Assembly (NCBI RefSeq): GCF_030848805.1 | Contig: NC_092362.1 | Span: 6,882,001 to 6,946,000 of the forward strand | From: Temnothorax longispinosus | Lineage: Eukaryota; Arthropoda; Insecta; Hymenoptera; Formicidae | DNA: 64,000 nt | Direction of reading: 5' to 3' | Shown here: positions 24,508 through 36,800 of the stretch, piece after piece | How the letters are laid out: every line of letters starts with the position of its first letter | Numbering within the stretch: the first letter of the stretch is position 1 | Made by a program: the position numbers and the translations under genes | The notes under the pieces: model-generated | The model's input: only the letters and a program-made list of their open reading frames with translations | Told to the model about the DNA's origin: nothing | Database searches by the model: none

Positions 24508-25228
24508 GTCTCTCAGCAATAGCGGCAGTAGTAACAGCTTAAATGTCGTGGCTAATGCGAGATCGCGGAGCGTTAGTCCACGTACAACCGCGGCAGGTAA
24601 GAACTTCCCGCATGTTTATTACCTCGATAAAACGCTCCATTAAAACGGATTACATTGCGATTGAATATATTAATGTTATTCGTGCTGCGATCCTAATATA
24701 AAGGACTTGTCACTCTGTTTTCATGCTGCTTTGCGACTTCTTCTCTTCTTTACATTAAACATATGAAGATATTACGGAAAATTTGCATCAGACCACGGGT
24801 CAACCGCACGGTCCGCTCAGACGTACTCCGTCCTTGCCTCGGTCTCTTATCGTCAATCTGATATCCCAATACTATATACAAAGACCAACAGACAGTCACT
24901 GTAATTTTTCTATCGTCATTTTCTTCAGAAACAGATCGCACTTTATAAATGTCGTTACGTCACACTGCAAAGAAAAATGCACAAACGGAACTGTTGTCTT
25001 ACGTTGATTTTCTGTTTTTTAATCTTGCACAGAAATTGTACAGTAGAAGTTGATGTACGTGAAGCTGATAAGCCGCAGAATTAATTTGTCTTGTATTTCT
25101 GCAGATCGAGGTACACCAAGAGTCAGGAGTTAGATCTACAAGCGCGATTGATTTGCAAGTTGCTCAGAGGGCGAAAGCGAGTTTGATGTACGCGAATATG
25201 AGCAGACAGAAAGCAGCAGCAGTACTTC

Positions 25229-26562
25229 GTAAGTAATATCTTATTAAATTCACCATGAAATGTAAAAAGTAAACGTTAACGACAGTAGGAGCAGTCGCGA
25301 TTACTAGCACTCGCGTATGCGTCCCTGACCCGTGAAAATGCCTGCAAAAACGCATTTTATCCTTGCATTTTCTCCCTCTCTCTTTGTCTCTTGAGCCGAT
25401 CGCCCTCTTTCAGCCCTCTTTTATGAAAGCTCGATATGAAGCATATCGTGGCAATTAAAATATTTCTTCTCAAACCAATGTATTGCAAAATATTATTTTT
25501 TAATTTATTTAAATAGTTTATTTTAATTAACTTAAATAAACTCGTTTTCTTGCTTAATTGACACTACATTCTTTTTGTGCGTGTTTCTTTGATGCGCCTT
25601 TATAAGCTTAGATCCTTTTCGACCACCGAGAATTATACCGCCAAGGCCTTCAAAATCAATTTCCGATCCAAGGGGATATATATCTCTCTCTCCCTCTCTT
25701 TCTTTTAACTGACCTGAAAATCCCTCTTACATTGTGCCTCTAGGAGTACGGGGAAATAGACGAGACGGAAATTGTAAAATACATCCGCGGCGTATAATCG
25801 TCGTGTTTTCATCTCGCTCTATCAACGCGATACATTGTCTTATTTATCACCTGGTGTAATACTCCGAAATGACATCTGCGCGGAAATTATATTCGCGTGT
25901 GTAGATCGCGATTAACGCTCGGATGGAACTTGTCATTGTTATTTCAAGAGATAGAATTAATATTTATTACCGTAATTATATTTAACGATTTAATTTCAAG
26001 AGATAGAATTAATATTTATATATTACCGTAATTATATTTGACAATTCAATGCGTCTTTCGACGCTCTTGAAGATGGAAAAAAAGGAAAAGTGTCAAGAAG
26101 CACGATACTATTTTTTGGAAAGCAGAGGAACAGCTCATATAGATTTTTAATTAAATAATAAGTTTAGCCCATAGTCTTTCAAAGTGAATCAGTACAAAAA
26201 GTATTCATAAATACATAATTAATTGAAGCGAGAATCCTAACTCCTGTTTAACTTTAAAGACATTATTGTCGAGACTGACACTTATTCTTTCATTCGCGGC
26301 GTGATTAATGATTTAATTTGCAGGCGTCAGTTTGTCTGTTTGTATTGAGGTATTATTGTGAAATATTTTATTTTATTTGTAAAAGTCATCTCTCAACTCT
26401 CTCAAAGTCAACTCATTTTTGTGTTTCAAACATTATTATTAAAATTTTATTCTACTTTCATACAGAAAGTAGTTTTATGTGTACAACTGTAACTATTACT
26501 TTACTGATATTATGGAACACTCTTGTATCGTCTAAATGTTATCATAAATAATAAATATCGCG
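25229..26562. other. Non-coding end of the insertion and resumed aldehyde oxidase intron 5
   Basis: No exon could be assigned. The stretch holds pyrimidine-rich runs and the direct repeat at 25941-26041. After about 26358 it is homologous to intron 5 of aldehyde oxidase gene 1. Confidence 0.5.
25941..26041. repeat. Direct tandem duplication, about 50-bp unit
   Basis: ATTTCAAGAGATAGAATTAA begins at 25941 and again at 25993. Both copies run on to CCGTAATTATATTT, and the second has a few extra bases (TATA). Confidence 0.85.
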
Positions 26563-27976
26563 GGAAATCTACAAGATCAAAACCTGCCCGAAGAACGGAA
26601 TACCGTGCAGAAGCAAATGCGCCGATAGACATTTCTCAAATGGAAATATGGAAACGTTGGATATAAAGTTGACGGACGCGGAATTTTATAAAGTTTATTC
26701 GATCGAGAATTTATTTGTGATATCTCGACAGAAACCGGATGCAACGTATATTATATTAAACGGCGGAAACACAGCCTAAGGCAATTTGTCTTTCACATGC
26801 ACGATATAGGAACAAATTGATGTAAAAAGTATATAATGTATATGGCAATTTTGAGGTAACTCTTCTAGATCTATTAAAGTCCTTCAAAAAATAACATGAT
26901 TTTTTACATAGTATATTTATAATATACCTATCATAATATATATATGAATGATAATACTCTTTTATAGAAAGTTATACAGCTTTCTTTTAGAAATTTATAC
27001 AAATAAATATTTCTTATCTAAAAAAATCAATATTTATTTCACATCGCGGGTTTTGATATATTTACATTAAAAAATATACATTTCTGGTATCTAAATATAG
27101 AGACAATATAAAAACTGTTTTGTCACATCATCTTTTCAACTATTAAATGTATTATTAAAAAATAATATGGTAGAGATAAAAAACATCCTGTATATTTATT
27201 CCTGTATTTCCATTCAGTAAATAATCTATTTGCTTAAATAATTGCGATCTCGCGAATGCAAACATGTGGTATTAAAACAAAATTTCAGAATTTTCGTTAA
27301 TTTCAATCAACAGTGCAATCAATATTGAATAATACCACCAGTGTATTTGTTTGCACGTCTAGATAAAAAATACACAATACTGAGAACATAATCCTGCAGG
27401 TGTTTATCGGGCAGGTAGAACGACCTCCGCATCGATATAAACGACATCCGGGACTTGCGTCGCATCGGAAAAACTAATATCACTGGGCGGAAACATATTC
27501 CTCACCTAACATCATCTTCGGTGGCATCAATGAGCATTTTTTGTACGCAAAGAACACAGAGCAACTGTTGATGGGTAAATCTGTCCTCGACAAGCTATAG
27601 TGCTGAAGACAGCCTTGGAAACGTTGCATAACGAAGGGCAACCTGATCATGTGCTGCCGAATTATTCGCTGGAATTCCGCAAGACTCTTGCCGAAGGATT
27701 ATTCTATAAATTTGTATTGAGCGTCGAACCGGAGAATGTGATTTCAAAGCTTCGCACACACAGTGGAGTTCATAATATTATTCAAAGATTTATATGGATT
27801 ATTTTATCCAATTGCCATTTATGGTATACAAACTAAACAATTAACTCTACTTGTCTGTTCTTCTAATCGTAAAAATATCTGTTTTAGGTGGCTCAAGTAG
27901 CTGCTTACACGTTGGGAATCGATTTAGACTTAATCAGCGTCAAACCAAGCAATAATCTAATAACACCTAACAACGT

Positions 27977-28082
27977 CCCAGTAAGCAAGAAACGTCAAGA
28001 AACATTTCAACTACATTGCATTAATGTTAAAACGTTGCTGTAATGTAGTTAAAATGTTTCTTGGTGTTTCTTGCTTACTGGG
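27977..28082. mobile_element. 106-bp foldback MITE in pseudogene exon 13
   Basis: Near-perfect palindrome starting CCCAGTAAGCAAGAAAC and ending with its complement, with a short loop. It sits inside former coding sequence between AACAACGT and GTGGTTACCG, where genes 1 and 2 are uninterrupted. The superfamily was not determined. Confidence 0.85.
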
Positions 28083-29238
28083 GTGGTTACCGTAGCCAGT
28101 ATTACTAGCGACTGCTGCACATATGTAAGAATTTACATAACTAAATTTACATAACTAAAACACTTTAAATATAATGCAATGCATATATAACATTGTATTA
28201 GTTAATAATATTTTGACTCGAAACACTCGGGCAACAACGGTAACTTTTGTCACTTTTGTTGTACTTTTGATTATTGCATTTCTTTCTAGGCAACGATCCA
28301 AGCCTGCAAAGAGATTCTGAAGAGACTCGAACCGATAAGACAAGAAATGAATAACCCGAGCTGGCAGGATGTCATTTTCAGTATTTTCACCGCGTATCAG
28401 AAGAACGTTGATTTATGCGCACATCATATGTAAATATCATTATAAATCATAACAAAAAGTCACGTCACGCACGTGACCATGTAACGGCGCATTGTGACAT
28501 TTTTCCGATATTGTTTCGTAGAACATTCATTTAAAAAGAATAATAATCTTTTGTCCTTATAGTAACGAGATTATAGATTATAAAATTCCGTTCCACTAAT
28601 ATTGTAGACATAAATAATCAAATTATTTAAAGTATCGTATTTTCATCGTAGAATTATAAACCGCCAGGAGGAAAGGATACTTATTCCTAAAGACTCGGTC
28701 AACACACATTTGGTGTTCTTCGATCAAAAGGTGAGATCGAATACTCCATAAATCCTTTTGTTCTCGAATCTCCACTTACAATCAAAAACAAAACTTGAAT
28801 ATTTTCTACATGTTCGCATACAATTAAGAAACTTTTGGAAATCCTTTTGCAAGAATTTTTAAATACATAAAAATTTAAAAGGATTTATGTATAAGATACG
28901 CGTTTTACTGTGATTTATTTAACGTGGTCTAAATAAGATAAATTTAATAAATACAGAAAAGAATCAGTCTAACTATAAAGGTGAAATTAAAAGTGAAAAT
29001 GTTCAAAAACCGATTAATTGTGCAAACTTTTTTGCAGCAACCGGTGAACCACCGCTTTGTATGAGTTACGTAATTCCGATCGCAATCTGCAACGCGTTGA
29101 ATTCCGCTAGAGCGGAGGTAGGGAATACGGATGAGTGGTATCGATTGGGTAAGTTTTAAGCAGAGGTATGAAACGCATAAATCCTTGACAATGTACAACA
29201 AAAATCACCTAACTTATAAATCAAATTAACTTCAACAT

Positions 29239-29458
29239 TGCAAATCCAAGTGTGTTATTTTAGCTGAAGTTCTTCTCACACATTTCTTGCCGTTTTAAAT
29301 CATTTAACACAATTGAATATATTAACTTTTAATTTAATACAATTAAATATGTTAAATGATGTAATTTAACATATAAACATTTGAAAAGAGTTTCAGTCAA
29401 ATTTTCATTTTTAGACGTTTATGCGTGTAAAAATAACACACTTATTGTTAGATTTGCA
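29239..29458. repeat. Imperfect inverted repeat in pseudogene intron 17, possible MITE
   Basis: TGCAAATCCAAGTGTGTTAT near 29239 and its gapped complement near 29428-29458 enclose a second AT-rich palindrome around CATTTAACA. The matching intron of gene 2 lacks it, which suggests an insertion. Ends are unclear. Confidence 0.45.
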
Positions 29459-29970
29459 GTGGATTTTTGCAACAAGTGTTTAAACGTCAATCTACCTTAA
29501 CGTATACTTATATTTAAAAAATGATATTTAGCACCTTTACAATCTGACTTCTTCCCTTTTTTAAAATCAAATGAAAGAGGCACAATTAAAAAAAAATTAT
29601 CAGATTTTACGATCCAATTATTTTTTATCGTTGTTTTTGAAACCATAAAATCTACAGCTAATATTAATCACGGTATATATTATTCAAATTCAAATAAAAA
29701 CATTTAACTGTTGTAAAAAATAAAACAATATATAAATATGTTATTTTAGAATTAGATGGATGACTCAGAGTTTCCTTTAAAAAATTTCTTTTTTATAAAT
29801 TATTAGTGCATAAATGCATATTTCCTTATAAATTATTATTGTTATTATTATTACAAAATAATGTTATAATATATACTCATTTCTGATTAGCAATTTATGC
29901 AGATGGACCGTGCACCACTGAACGCATACTTCTAACCAGTTTAACCAACAAGGATAGCATGGTGCTTTGA

Positions 29971-31503
29971 GAGCAAAAGTATGAATCATTTATGACTAAA
30001 CCAGTGTTTTAAATAAATTCCGTAATTACCGTCATTCGTCTTTTTAATCACTGTATATCTAATTGGAATAAATTTAAAAGTCTTATAGAAAGGCAACAAT
30101 TTACGTATTCATGTTTTGCTGATGCAAAAATTTTCACGGTAATAGTGGAAACATGATAATTTAATTTTAAAAAATTAATAGGCTTTCAATATAACTAAAC
30201 CTGGCGTTCCATGAAGCGGATTACGCGGAAGCGGAACTAAGCCCTTTCAAAAATTCCGTCGAAGCGATTCCGTGATTGGCGATCCGCTGATCCGCTCCGT
30301 AGAACGCCAACCTAAACCATAGCTTCTTTTTCATGTTAAATAATTCCATTATTTAACATATTACATAATTAGCATATTGCTCATTTGTAGCACACACATA
30401 TCAGCATAAATATTCTCCATTAAACCTCACTGATGTGCTATATATTAAATATGACATCAATATATCTGTAGTATGTAATTATAATATGTACAATAAGGTA
30501 TATTTTAAATAAAAATTGTAACCAATAATAAAAGTATGTTAACTCTGTCTTGAAAAAATCTATAGAAACAATTATTATCATACTAAGCAGGGATTATAAA
30601 GACATCAACTTTGTCTACAATATTCTCATTAAAATGCTCGAAGAAGGCAGTAAAAATGAGTGAAATGAATGGAAACCTAGCATCCTAATAATTTGATTTG
30701 CAAAATTAATTAATGTGGCGCCGAGCCGTTACCGCAAAATGAAATAAAATGCCATATATCTTTTCCGCGGCATTGCGTACGCTTTCTCATATTGTTTTGT
30801 TTGCCTAAAGTAATCTTATTTAAATTATTCACGTCACGCCTCACGCAAGGACGAAACTATTAAATTTAACTTCATTTTTTATCCTTTTCGAACTCTTTAT
30901 ACTTTTATATGTATATATTTTAATACTCTATTTTTTTATTTGAGTATAATTGAATCATTATGTATTTAAAGCATTTCAGACATAAACAATTTAAGATAAA
31001 ATACTCGACGACTATTGACTCTTGATAATGCATTTTTCGTCAAGTTTTTATTCCAATATATTGTTTGCAAATATTGTACCTCTTATTAAAAAGATTCACA
31101 AATTAAAAAATACAATACTGCTTAATTTCTTATCTTTAAAATAAAGCTAGAAAATAATTTCTTTTGAACATTTCAAGAAAGACTTAATTTTAGCTTAATT
31201 GCGAGACGAATGCGAGATTAAGGCGCGGATGTACATCCGATAAAATGACAATTTTCTCTTGAAATAGTTCTTGCCAATTGAACTCATCATATATAGATTC
31301 CTCAATACCGATGTCCTCAGTTGATGATGGTTCGGAATGAACTAAATAAGACTGTAGAATTTATTTGCTCTTATCTATGTTCATCAATATGTCCCATCTT
31401 TTAAAAAAATTGAATGGCCACTTTTGAATGATGCATTTCTATACAATATTTAATTATTTCTTCTTGAATATTCTTCATGTACCTGTGTTTAGTAATTATG
31501 TAG
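29971..31503. other. Non-coding flank after the aldehyde oxidase pseudogene
   Basis: AT-rich DNA without exons. Around 30680-30760 it keeps similarity to the 3' flanks of the two intact genes. It also holds the short MITE at 30201-30310. Confidence 0.5.
30201..30310. mobile_element. 110-bp MITE, possibly hAT-like
   Basis: TGGCGTTC and its complement bound the element. Sub-terminal GAAGCGGATTACGCGG and the related reverse CCGCTGATCCGCTCC extend the repeat to about 27 bp. Flanking ACTAAACC and ACCTAAACC look like an imperfect 8-bp target duplication, the size used by hAT elements. Confidence 0.6.
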
Positions 31504-32858
31504 TATAGGGGACCATCCTCTGATGACCTTGACCTTGACATATATTGTCAAGGTCACCTTTCAGAGTGACTTTCAGAAGGTTTTAGTCCTCAGTCATTAT
31601 TCGTTAAAAAGTTATTAACAAAAAAAGTTTGAAAAATATAGCAATTATTTTGAGTATTGATAGACTATAATATGTATGTGGAAATAGGTTAAGTATGAAC
31701 GAAGGAAAGTCATGTAAAGCAGAAATTAGTTCATACATTGAAAAATATACAATAAGTACCTATACGCAATTTTATGTGGTTAGGAAATAAGAATACAAAA
31801 TATTCTCTGCTTTACCCAAAAGCTTTTATCTAAACTGTTGTCTGCTTTAACTATTTAATTGAAATAATAGTATAGATATATTATAATAATTATTACTTTA
31901 TTAATAATTTTTACGTGGTTCAAAATTTAAATCCAACATTTCTTTGAAATAGACACTGTAGCTGCAAACTCGACTACGTCGATTTTGTCCAAATTCCTAC
32001 AAATTTATGAAAAATATTTAATAAATATACATATTTAATATAGTGATCAAAAAATAAAAGTATTACCTCGTGATTTAAATAACGAAACCCATCTTTTTAA
32101 AGTGAATGTTAAAATTTCATGCAAAAATTCTTCAAAAATTGCATTTAAATACGAAAAATTTACTATAATTATTCGATTATGATCTTTGAAATTTTTATTA
32201 CAAAACATTTTTCGAATGAATTGGCCATGTATTCGCATTGCCGACATCTTGAACCTTGAGCCAAGGATTATTATTATTCATTTGTTCAACTGAATACATT
32301 ATTATACAAATTACTGTTTTAACACACTGGCTAAACGACATACTGGTGACGCCTAGTAACACTGAGTGACATACCAAAAGCTGCGTACAGGTGAATCTCA
32401 TGTAAAGCTTTGTTTACATAAAAGTATAAACATAGGAGTAGAAATAGTACTACTACTCAAAATTCTTCGTATTTATATTTCGCTACGTCTCTTTCAGTTG
32501 TTAGTGACTATCGAAACGCGTGCGCGCGTGTGTATGTGTGTATGATAATTTTTAATTTGGAAATTAAATTACAGCATATGTCCAATATTGTCTAAACCTT
32601 TATGCTGTATTAGGCAGTAAGTGACAACAACAGTTGGAAAGGTAAAATTAAGGACAACTTATGCTTAGTGAAGAATGTAATATAAAAGCATATAATCTAT
32701 ATACGGTGTCAGAAAATTATATTTTATTTATTAAATTTTTTTGTTAATAACTTTTTAACAAACAATGACCGAGGGCTAAAACCTTCTGAAGGTCACTCAG
32801 AAGGGTGACCTTGACAACATATGTCAAGGTCAAGGTCACCAGAGGGTGGTCCCCTATA
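31504..32858. mobile_element. 1355-bp non-autonomous DNA transposon
   Basis: Long terminal inverted repeats of about 115-120 bp start TATAGGGGACCA and end with its complement. Each arm contains a further internal palindrome of the type GACCTTGACATATRTTGTC. The TA at each end could be a duplicated target. No transposase motif was seen in the short frames inside. It lies between the pseudogene and aldehyde oxidase gene 2. Confidence 0.85.
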
Positions 32859-32987
32859 CTGCATAATTACCTTCTGTTTTAAGCTCAAAATATTTATATT
32901 TTTATTTATTCATTACTCCTTTTTGGAACAAAATCACAATTAAATTTACTCATAATAGAGATATAGTATAATACTTATAATACTTGA

Positions 32988-32989
<2 letters not shown>

Positions 32990-33026
<37 letters not shown>

Positions 33027-33030
33027 TATT
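32990..33030. repeat. (TA)n microsatellite
   Basis: TA dinucleotide run with one interruption near its end. Confidence 0.9.
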
Positions 33031-33621
33031 AGTAAATTTGAAAATAATTCTCTTTCAAAGAAAGTATATTAGAAGTATTCTTATAATAAAGTATTCTTTA
33101 ACGAATATTTTTTTTATTTACTTGTTCATAATAAAAGTATACTTACAATAAAGATACATGGATAATGTTCAAAAAGAAAACATTTAGTAATAGAGATGTA
33201 GACGTAACACTATTCAAAAATGAATGAGAAAAAAAGAAGGAGAAAGGAAACATTCCGAAAACTCTGAACGAGCGAATGAACTCCGCTCGCTCAGTTCACC
33301 AAGCACTATCAACGGAGAAGGAGTTTAATAAAACTCGAAACCTGTTTAGGGAGTCCATCGTTTACACGGTGAGATCAATTGAAAAAGAAACCATTTAAAG
33401 AAAGTACTGTCATTTTATTACATATACCCGTGCCTTAAGCTCGGATTGGTTTCTAATTGAAGTTATAGTTACGCTATATTGACAAGCCAACCAAATTAAT
33501 TTTGTTCATTTATTTAGAATAAACTTCAATACCTCATTTTCGCGCACACGAAACACTATTATTATTAACATGCAAAGGATTTTACTTAATGTTCAAAATA
33601 ATTTGAAGAGAATTGTGTATA

Positions 33622-33623
<2 letters not shown>

Positions 33624-33673
<50 letters not shown>
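33624..33673. repeat. (TA)n(TG)n compound microsatellite
   Basis: A TA run passes directly into a TG run about 80-130 bases before the TATA box of aldehyde oxidase gene 2. Confidence 0.95.
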
Positions 33674-33752
33674 CCTTCACAATTTTATCATTTTTAGCAT
33701 AAATATAAATATAAATATATAATTGTCTCATTATATTACAGTATATGTTATG

Positions 33753-33759
33753 TATATAT
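33753..33759 (+). promoter_or_regulatory. Possible TATA box of aldehyde oxidase gene 2
   Basis: TATATAT about 95 bases before the ATG. No strong initiator was found at the expected distance, so this rests on position alone. Confidence 0.3.
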
Positions 33760-33849
33760 CCTATGAGAACGAGTAGCACTCTTTGAACGGAAATAGTGAG
33801 TCGTAATCCTACTTCTACTACATCGCATCGACACGATTGCCCAGTGAAA

Positions 33850-36800
33850 ATGCAAACAGAAATAGTGTAAGTTTATTTGTTAAGAATTTATGATGTACGG
33901 AAACTATTACAACGTAGTTACGATAAGTGACCAGAGTAAAATTTCGTTATAAATTTAGATTCCTCTAACCTTGATTTATATTTCAACACAAACTATTTAT
34001 TTGTATTATATCATCCAGTATAAAACTGGATGGAGAAAATTCTTAGGAAATTTATCTATCCTTCTTCAGTTGATAATGTCAAAAAGATATCCAATCTAAT
34101 TGTAAGTTGTATTTAGTTCCAAATATAGAAGAAACTGTATTAACTTTACGATCAATGGAGTGCCGCATACCGGTAAGTACTCTTCATATACAATTTATCA
34201 ATTGAATTATAATTAAAAAATGAGAAATTTTTTATAATACAAAATACGAAAGCGAAATAATTTATTAGATTACAATGAAACAAAAATTTCAGAAGTCAAA
34301 CATTTTATATAAAAACCTAATTATAATCTTAGAAACTATTAGAATTTATCAACCACAACAAAAACCATCACATTCAGTCATAAGGAATTTATATTATGAC
34401 AGAAATTATTTGCCTAAAAACTATAATTATAATGGCGAGTTCTAGAAATAAAAGATAACGATACGAACGTTATATATGGAGAGAGTCAGAACTTCTATGT
34501 CAACTTTTTATGATTGTAAAATTCTAGTATCAGGATGCATACCGAGTGGCACGTCACTCAACGTTTACATCCGCGATTATGCGAAACTGCGTGGCACAAA
34601 GGCGATGTGCCACGAGGGTGGCTGCGGCGTCTGTATTGTGGCTGTGGAAATCAAGGGCAAGACAATGGCCGTGAATTCCTGCCTTGTACCGATACTGATC
34701 TGCGACGGGTATGCGAGTATTAACAGAAAAATTCATGCATAGTAAATAGTTTAAATTTCATTTTTAAGAGACCAAAAAGTATTCGGGTTATGGCGTTAAG
34801 GAACTGTCATCTTTGACATCAGAAATTGCACTTCAATGCGTTAAACTCTTTTATATTCTATCTCGTCTTTTAAAATTCTTCCGAATTTATCGAGTTCATG
34901 CTAATACTAAATTATGTTTGATATATCTGTGTTTCAAATAATGTTCCAGATGGGCCATTTGCACGATCGAGAGTTTAGGTAACAGGCGAGACGGTTATCA
35001 TACGATTCAAGTTACGCTTGCTGACAAAAACGGCTCGCAATGCGGATATTGCTCCCCCGGCATGGTGATGAATTTATATAGGTATGCATTTTTTTTTCGA
35101 CAAAGCAATTAATTTATGAAGAAATAATGTAAAATTTGGAACGTATTTAATCTTCTCGCAACAAATTAAAATCTTCTTGGAATTCTTGGCGTTATAAAAT
35201 ATAGAATTACACACAACGTGACTATGATATTTGACTGAAGTAAAGATATTATAAAGAGAGTCACGTTTGAACTCAAAAGCTGGTATAAAATTGTGTTAAT
35301 GCATATGTTATTTATAACTTGCAGTCTCATTCATGACAAAAAGTTGTCTATGCAGCAAATCGAAAACTCATTCGGTGGCAACATTTGTCGATGTACTGGG
35401 TATCGACCGATTTTAGACGCGTTCAAAAGTTTTGCGACCGATGCACCTGCGTCAATGGTGAAGAATATTCGCGACATTGAGGTGATCGTGCGACAAATTT
35501 TAACTTTATTGCAAAAATTTTATTATACCGTGACTTTTCATCTATAGAATTTATACTTACATTCCCAGAGAAAGAATTTTATTTCGCTGCTGTAATAATT
35601 ATTACTATTCAATTGATACTCTGTATATAAAAATTCTTTTTTTTTATATTATTTACATTTTGTTGTAAGTATAATAAAATATACTTCGCAGGAGTTGTAC
35701 AAGATCAAAGCCTGTCCGAAGTATGGAATTCCATGTATTGATACTTGCTGCGATGAGCAACTTTCCCATGAAGACACAACGTTGGATATAAAGTTAGCAG
35801 ACTCAGAATTTTTCAAAGTTTACTCGATCCGTGATCTATTCGCAATATTTCGACAGAAACCGAATGCTACTTATATTTTAAATGGGGGAAACACTGCACA
35901 CGGTAATTTTCCATAATCTTCCATTTAGACGATATATATAGGCACTAATTGATACAACAAGTTTATACAAAGTCTTTATAGTAATCATTCTTTATCTATT
36001 TGGGTAAACTTAATAATAAAATTGTTTCAAATATTTCAATGTTATTTTTAGCAATTAAGTTGCAGTTATACGCGCATTACAAAGCACTATTGATGCTAAA
36101 TTCTACCATTTTTCAAAAGTTTAGATAAATATAAATACCTTCTTTAATACTTTAGGAAGCACAACTCTAAAAATAAAAATCTAATTTTTCAGGTGTTTAT
36201 CGCACAAACAAAAAAGATCTCTACATCGATATAAACGATATCCCAGACTTGCGTAATATTCAGAAAACCAATCAGTACTTAGTCCTAGGCGGAAATACAA
36301 CTCTTACCACGGTGATAGAGGTCTTCCAAAAGTACTCATTCGAAGACAAATTTAAATATTTACGTCAACTGGCTCAGCACGTAGACCTGATCGCAAATGT
36401 ACCGGTGCGAAACATCGGCAGCATCGCCGGCAACTTGATGATCAAGCACGCGCACAATGAATTTCCCTCCGATATGTTTTTGATATTAGAGACTGTCGGT
36501 ACTCAAGTACACGTCCTCGAATCACCCGCTCGCAAGCAGAGTGTGACATTGTTGGAGTTTCTGAAACTCGACATGTTCCACAAGATCATCTATAGCGTGG
36601 TCTTGCCACCGCTATCGGCCGACGAGTACGAATACAGATCCTACAAGATAATGCCTAGAGCTCAGAACGCTCACGCTCACGTCAATGCCGGTTTTCTCTT
36701 CAAATTCGGCGCTGGAGGCATGGTAAGGAAATTTGTTTAGATTGTATATATTATTATATTATTGGGATAATTTGTTAAATATATGTAAATATTTCGTGAG

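Larger units (their letters stand above)
21015..25228 (+). pseudogene. CLASP/Orbit (chb) partial gene copy, linker and TOG2 exons, broken
   Basis: Decayed intron-containing copy of part of a CLASP, a +TIP that binds microtubules through TOG domains. Recognised exons: 21015-21046 (VGKDSDETDRA), 21134-21220 (SAPVKRLNMPPKR; ends in TAG), 21892-21969 (ATTIKRALSVRS), 22921-23116 (DEECFITSFEDVPTVNLF, then DDKKDWKQR), 23195-about 23436 (MRKLRVIVLASGTNY, DLRSQVVREACIT), about 24194-24263 (FPDAIKKSIADSDAEARVF), about 24380-24596 (NHFPEQADILLN, LDASYKRSL, SRSVSPR) and about 25106-25228 (SAIDLQVAQRAKAS). Donors and acceptors persist, so this is a genomic duplicate and not a retrocopy. Breaks: TAA at 23007-23009, missing middle of TOG2, a tandem repeat of the LDASYKR exon tail (23461 and 24381), a MITE, and seven inverted duplications. 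TOG1 and the C-terminal domain are absent. Family assignment strong; function unlikely as protein. Confidence 0.85.
20412..26350 (+). other. Inserted segment carrying CLASP-derived exons within aldehyde oxidase intron 5
   Basis: Exon 5 of the broken aldehyde oxidase ends at 20411 with the normal GAG/GTGC donor, but homology to intron 5 stops within a few bases. Intron-5-like sequence resumes by about 26358 (TATTTTATTTTATTTG, then the ACAGAA and GTCTAAATGTTATCAT stretches also found at 11475-11560 in gene 1). Exon 6 follows. The roughly 5.9 kb between is unrelated to aldehyde oxidase and contains the CLASP exons, so insertion of a genomic segment is the simplest reading. The exact ends are uncertain. 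Part at 20560-20690 may be a decayed CLASP SxIP-region exon. Confidence 0.65.
26563..29970 (+). pseudogene. Aldehyde oxidase pseudogene, 3' half (exons 6-8 and 13-18)
   Basis: Continues the broken copy. Exon 6 (about 26563-26780) has lost its AG acceptor (now CGGG) and carries a TAA where GGNTAHG ended. At 27400-27510 exon 7 jumps by deletion into exon 8 (NIIFGGINEHF). Near 27590 a TAG breaks that frame. Exons 9-12, which carry most of the Mo-binding domain, are missing. Exon 13 (27889 on) holds a 106-bp MITE. Exon 14 (about 28291-28431) has an extra insertion. Exon 15 is missing, exon 16 (28653 on) has indels, and exon 17 (29040-29150) keeps GEPP. Exon 18 (29901-29970) keeps the TGA. Exons 6-8 resemble gene 1, while 13-18 resemble gene 2. 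Confidence 0.9.

Noticed and set aside
21015..25228. An intact, functional CLASP gene
   Set aside because: In-frame stops, a missing middle of TOG2, a duplicated exon tail, a MITE and inverted copies break it, and TOG1 and the C-terminus are absent.
34117..34128. Alternative, longer exon 2 of aldehyde oxidase gene 2
   Set aside because: The acceptor at 34115-34116 is also in frame, but the downstream acceptor gives an exon closer in length to gene 1; both remain possible.
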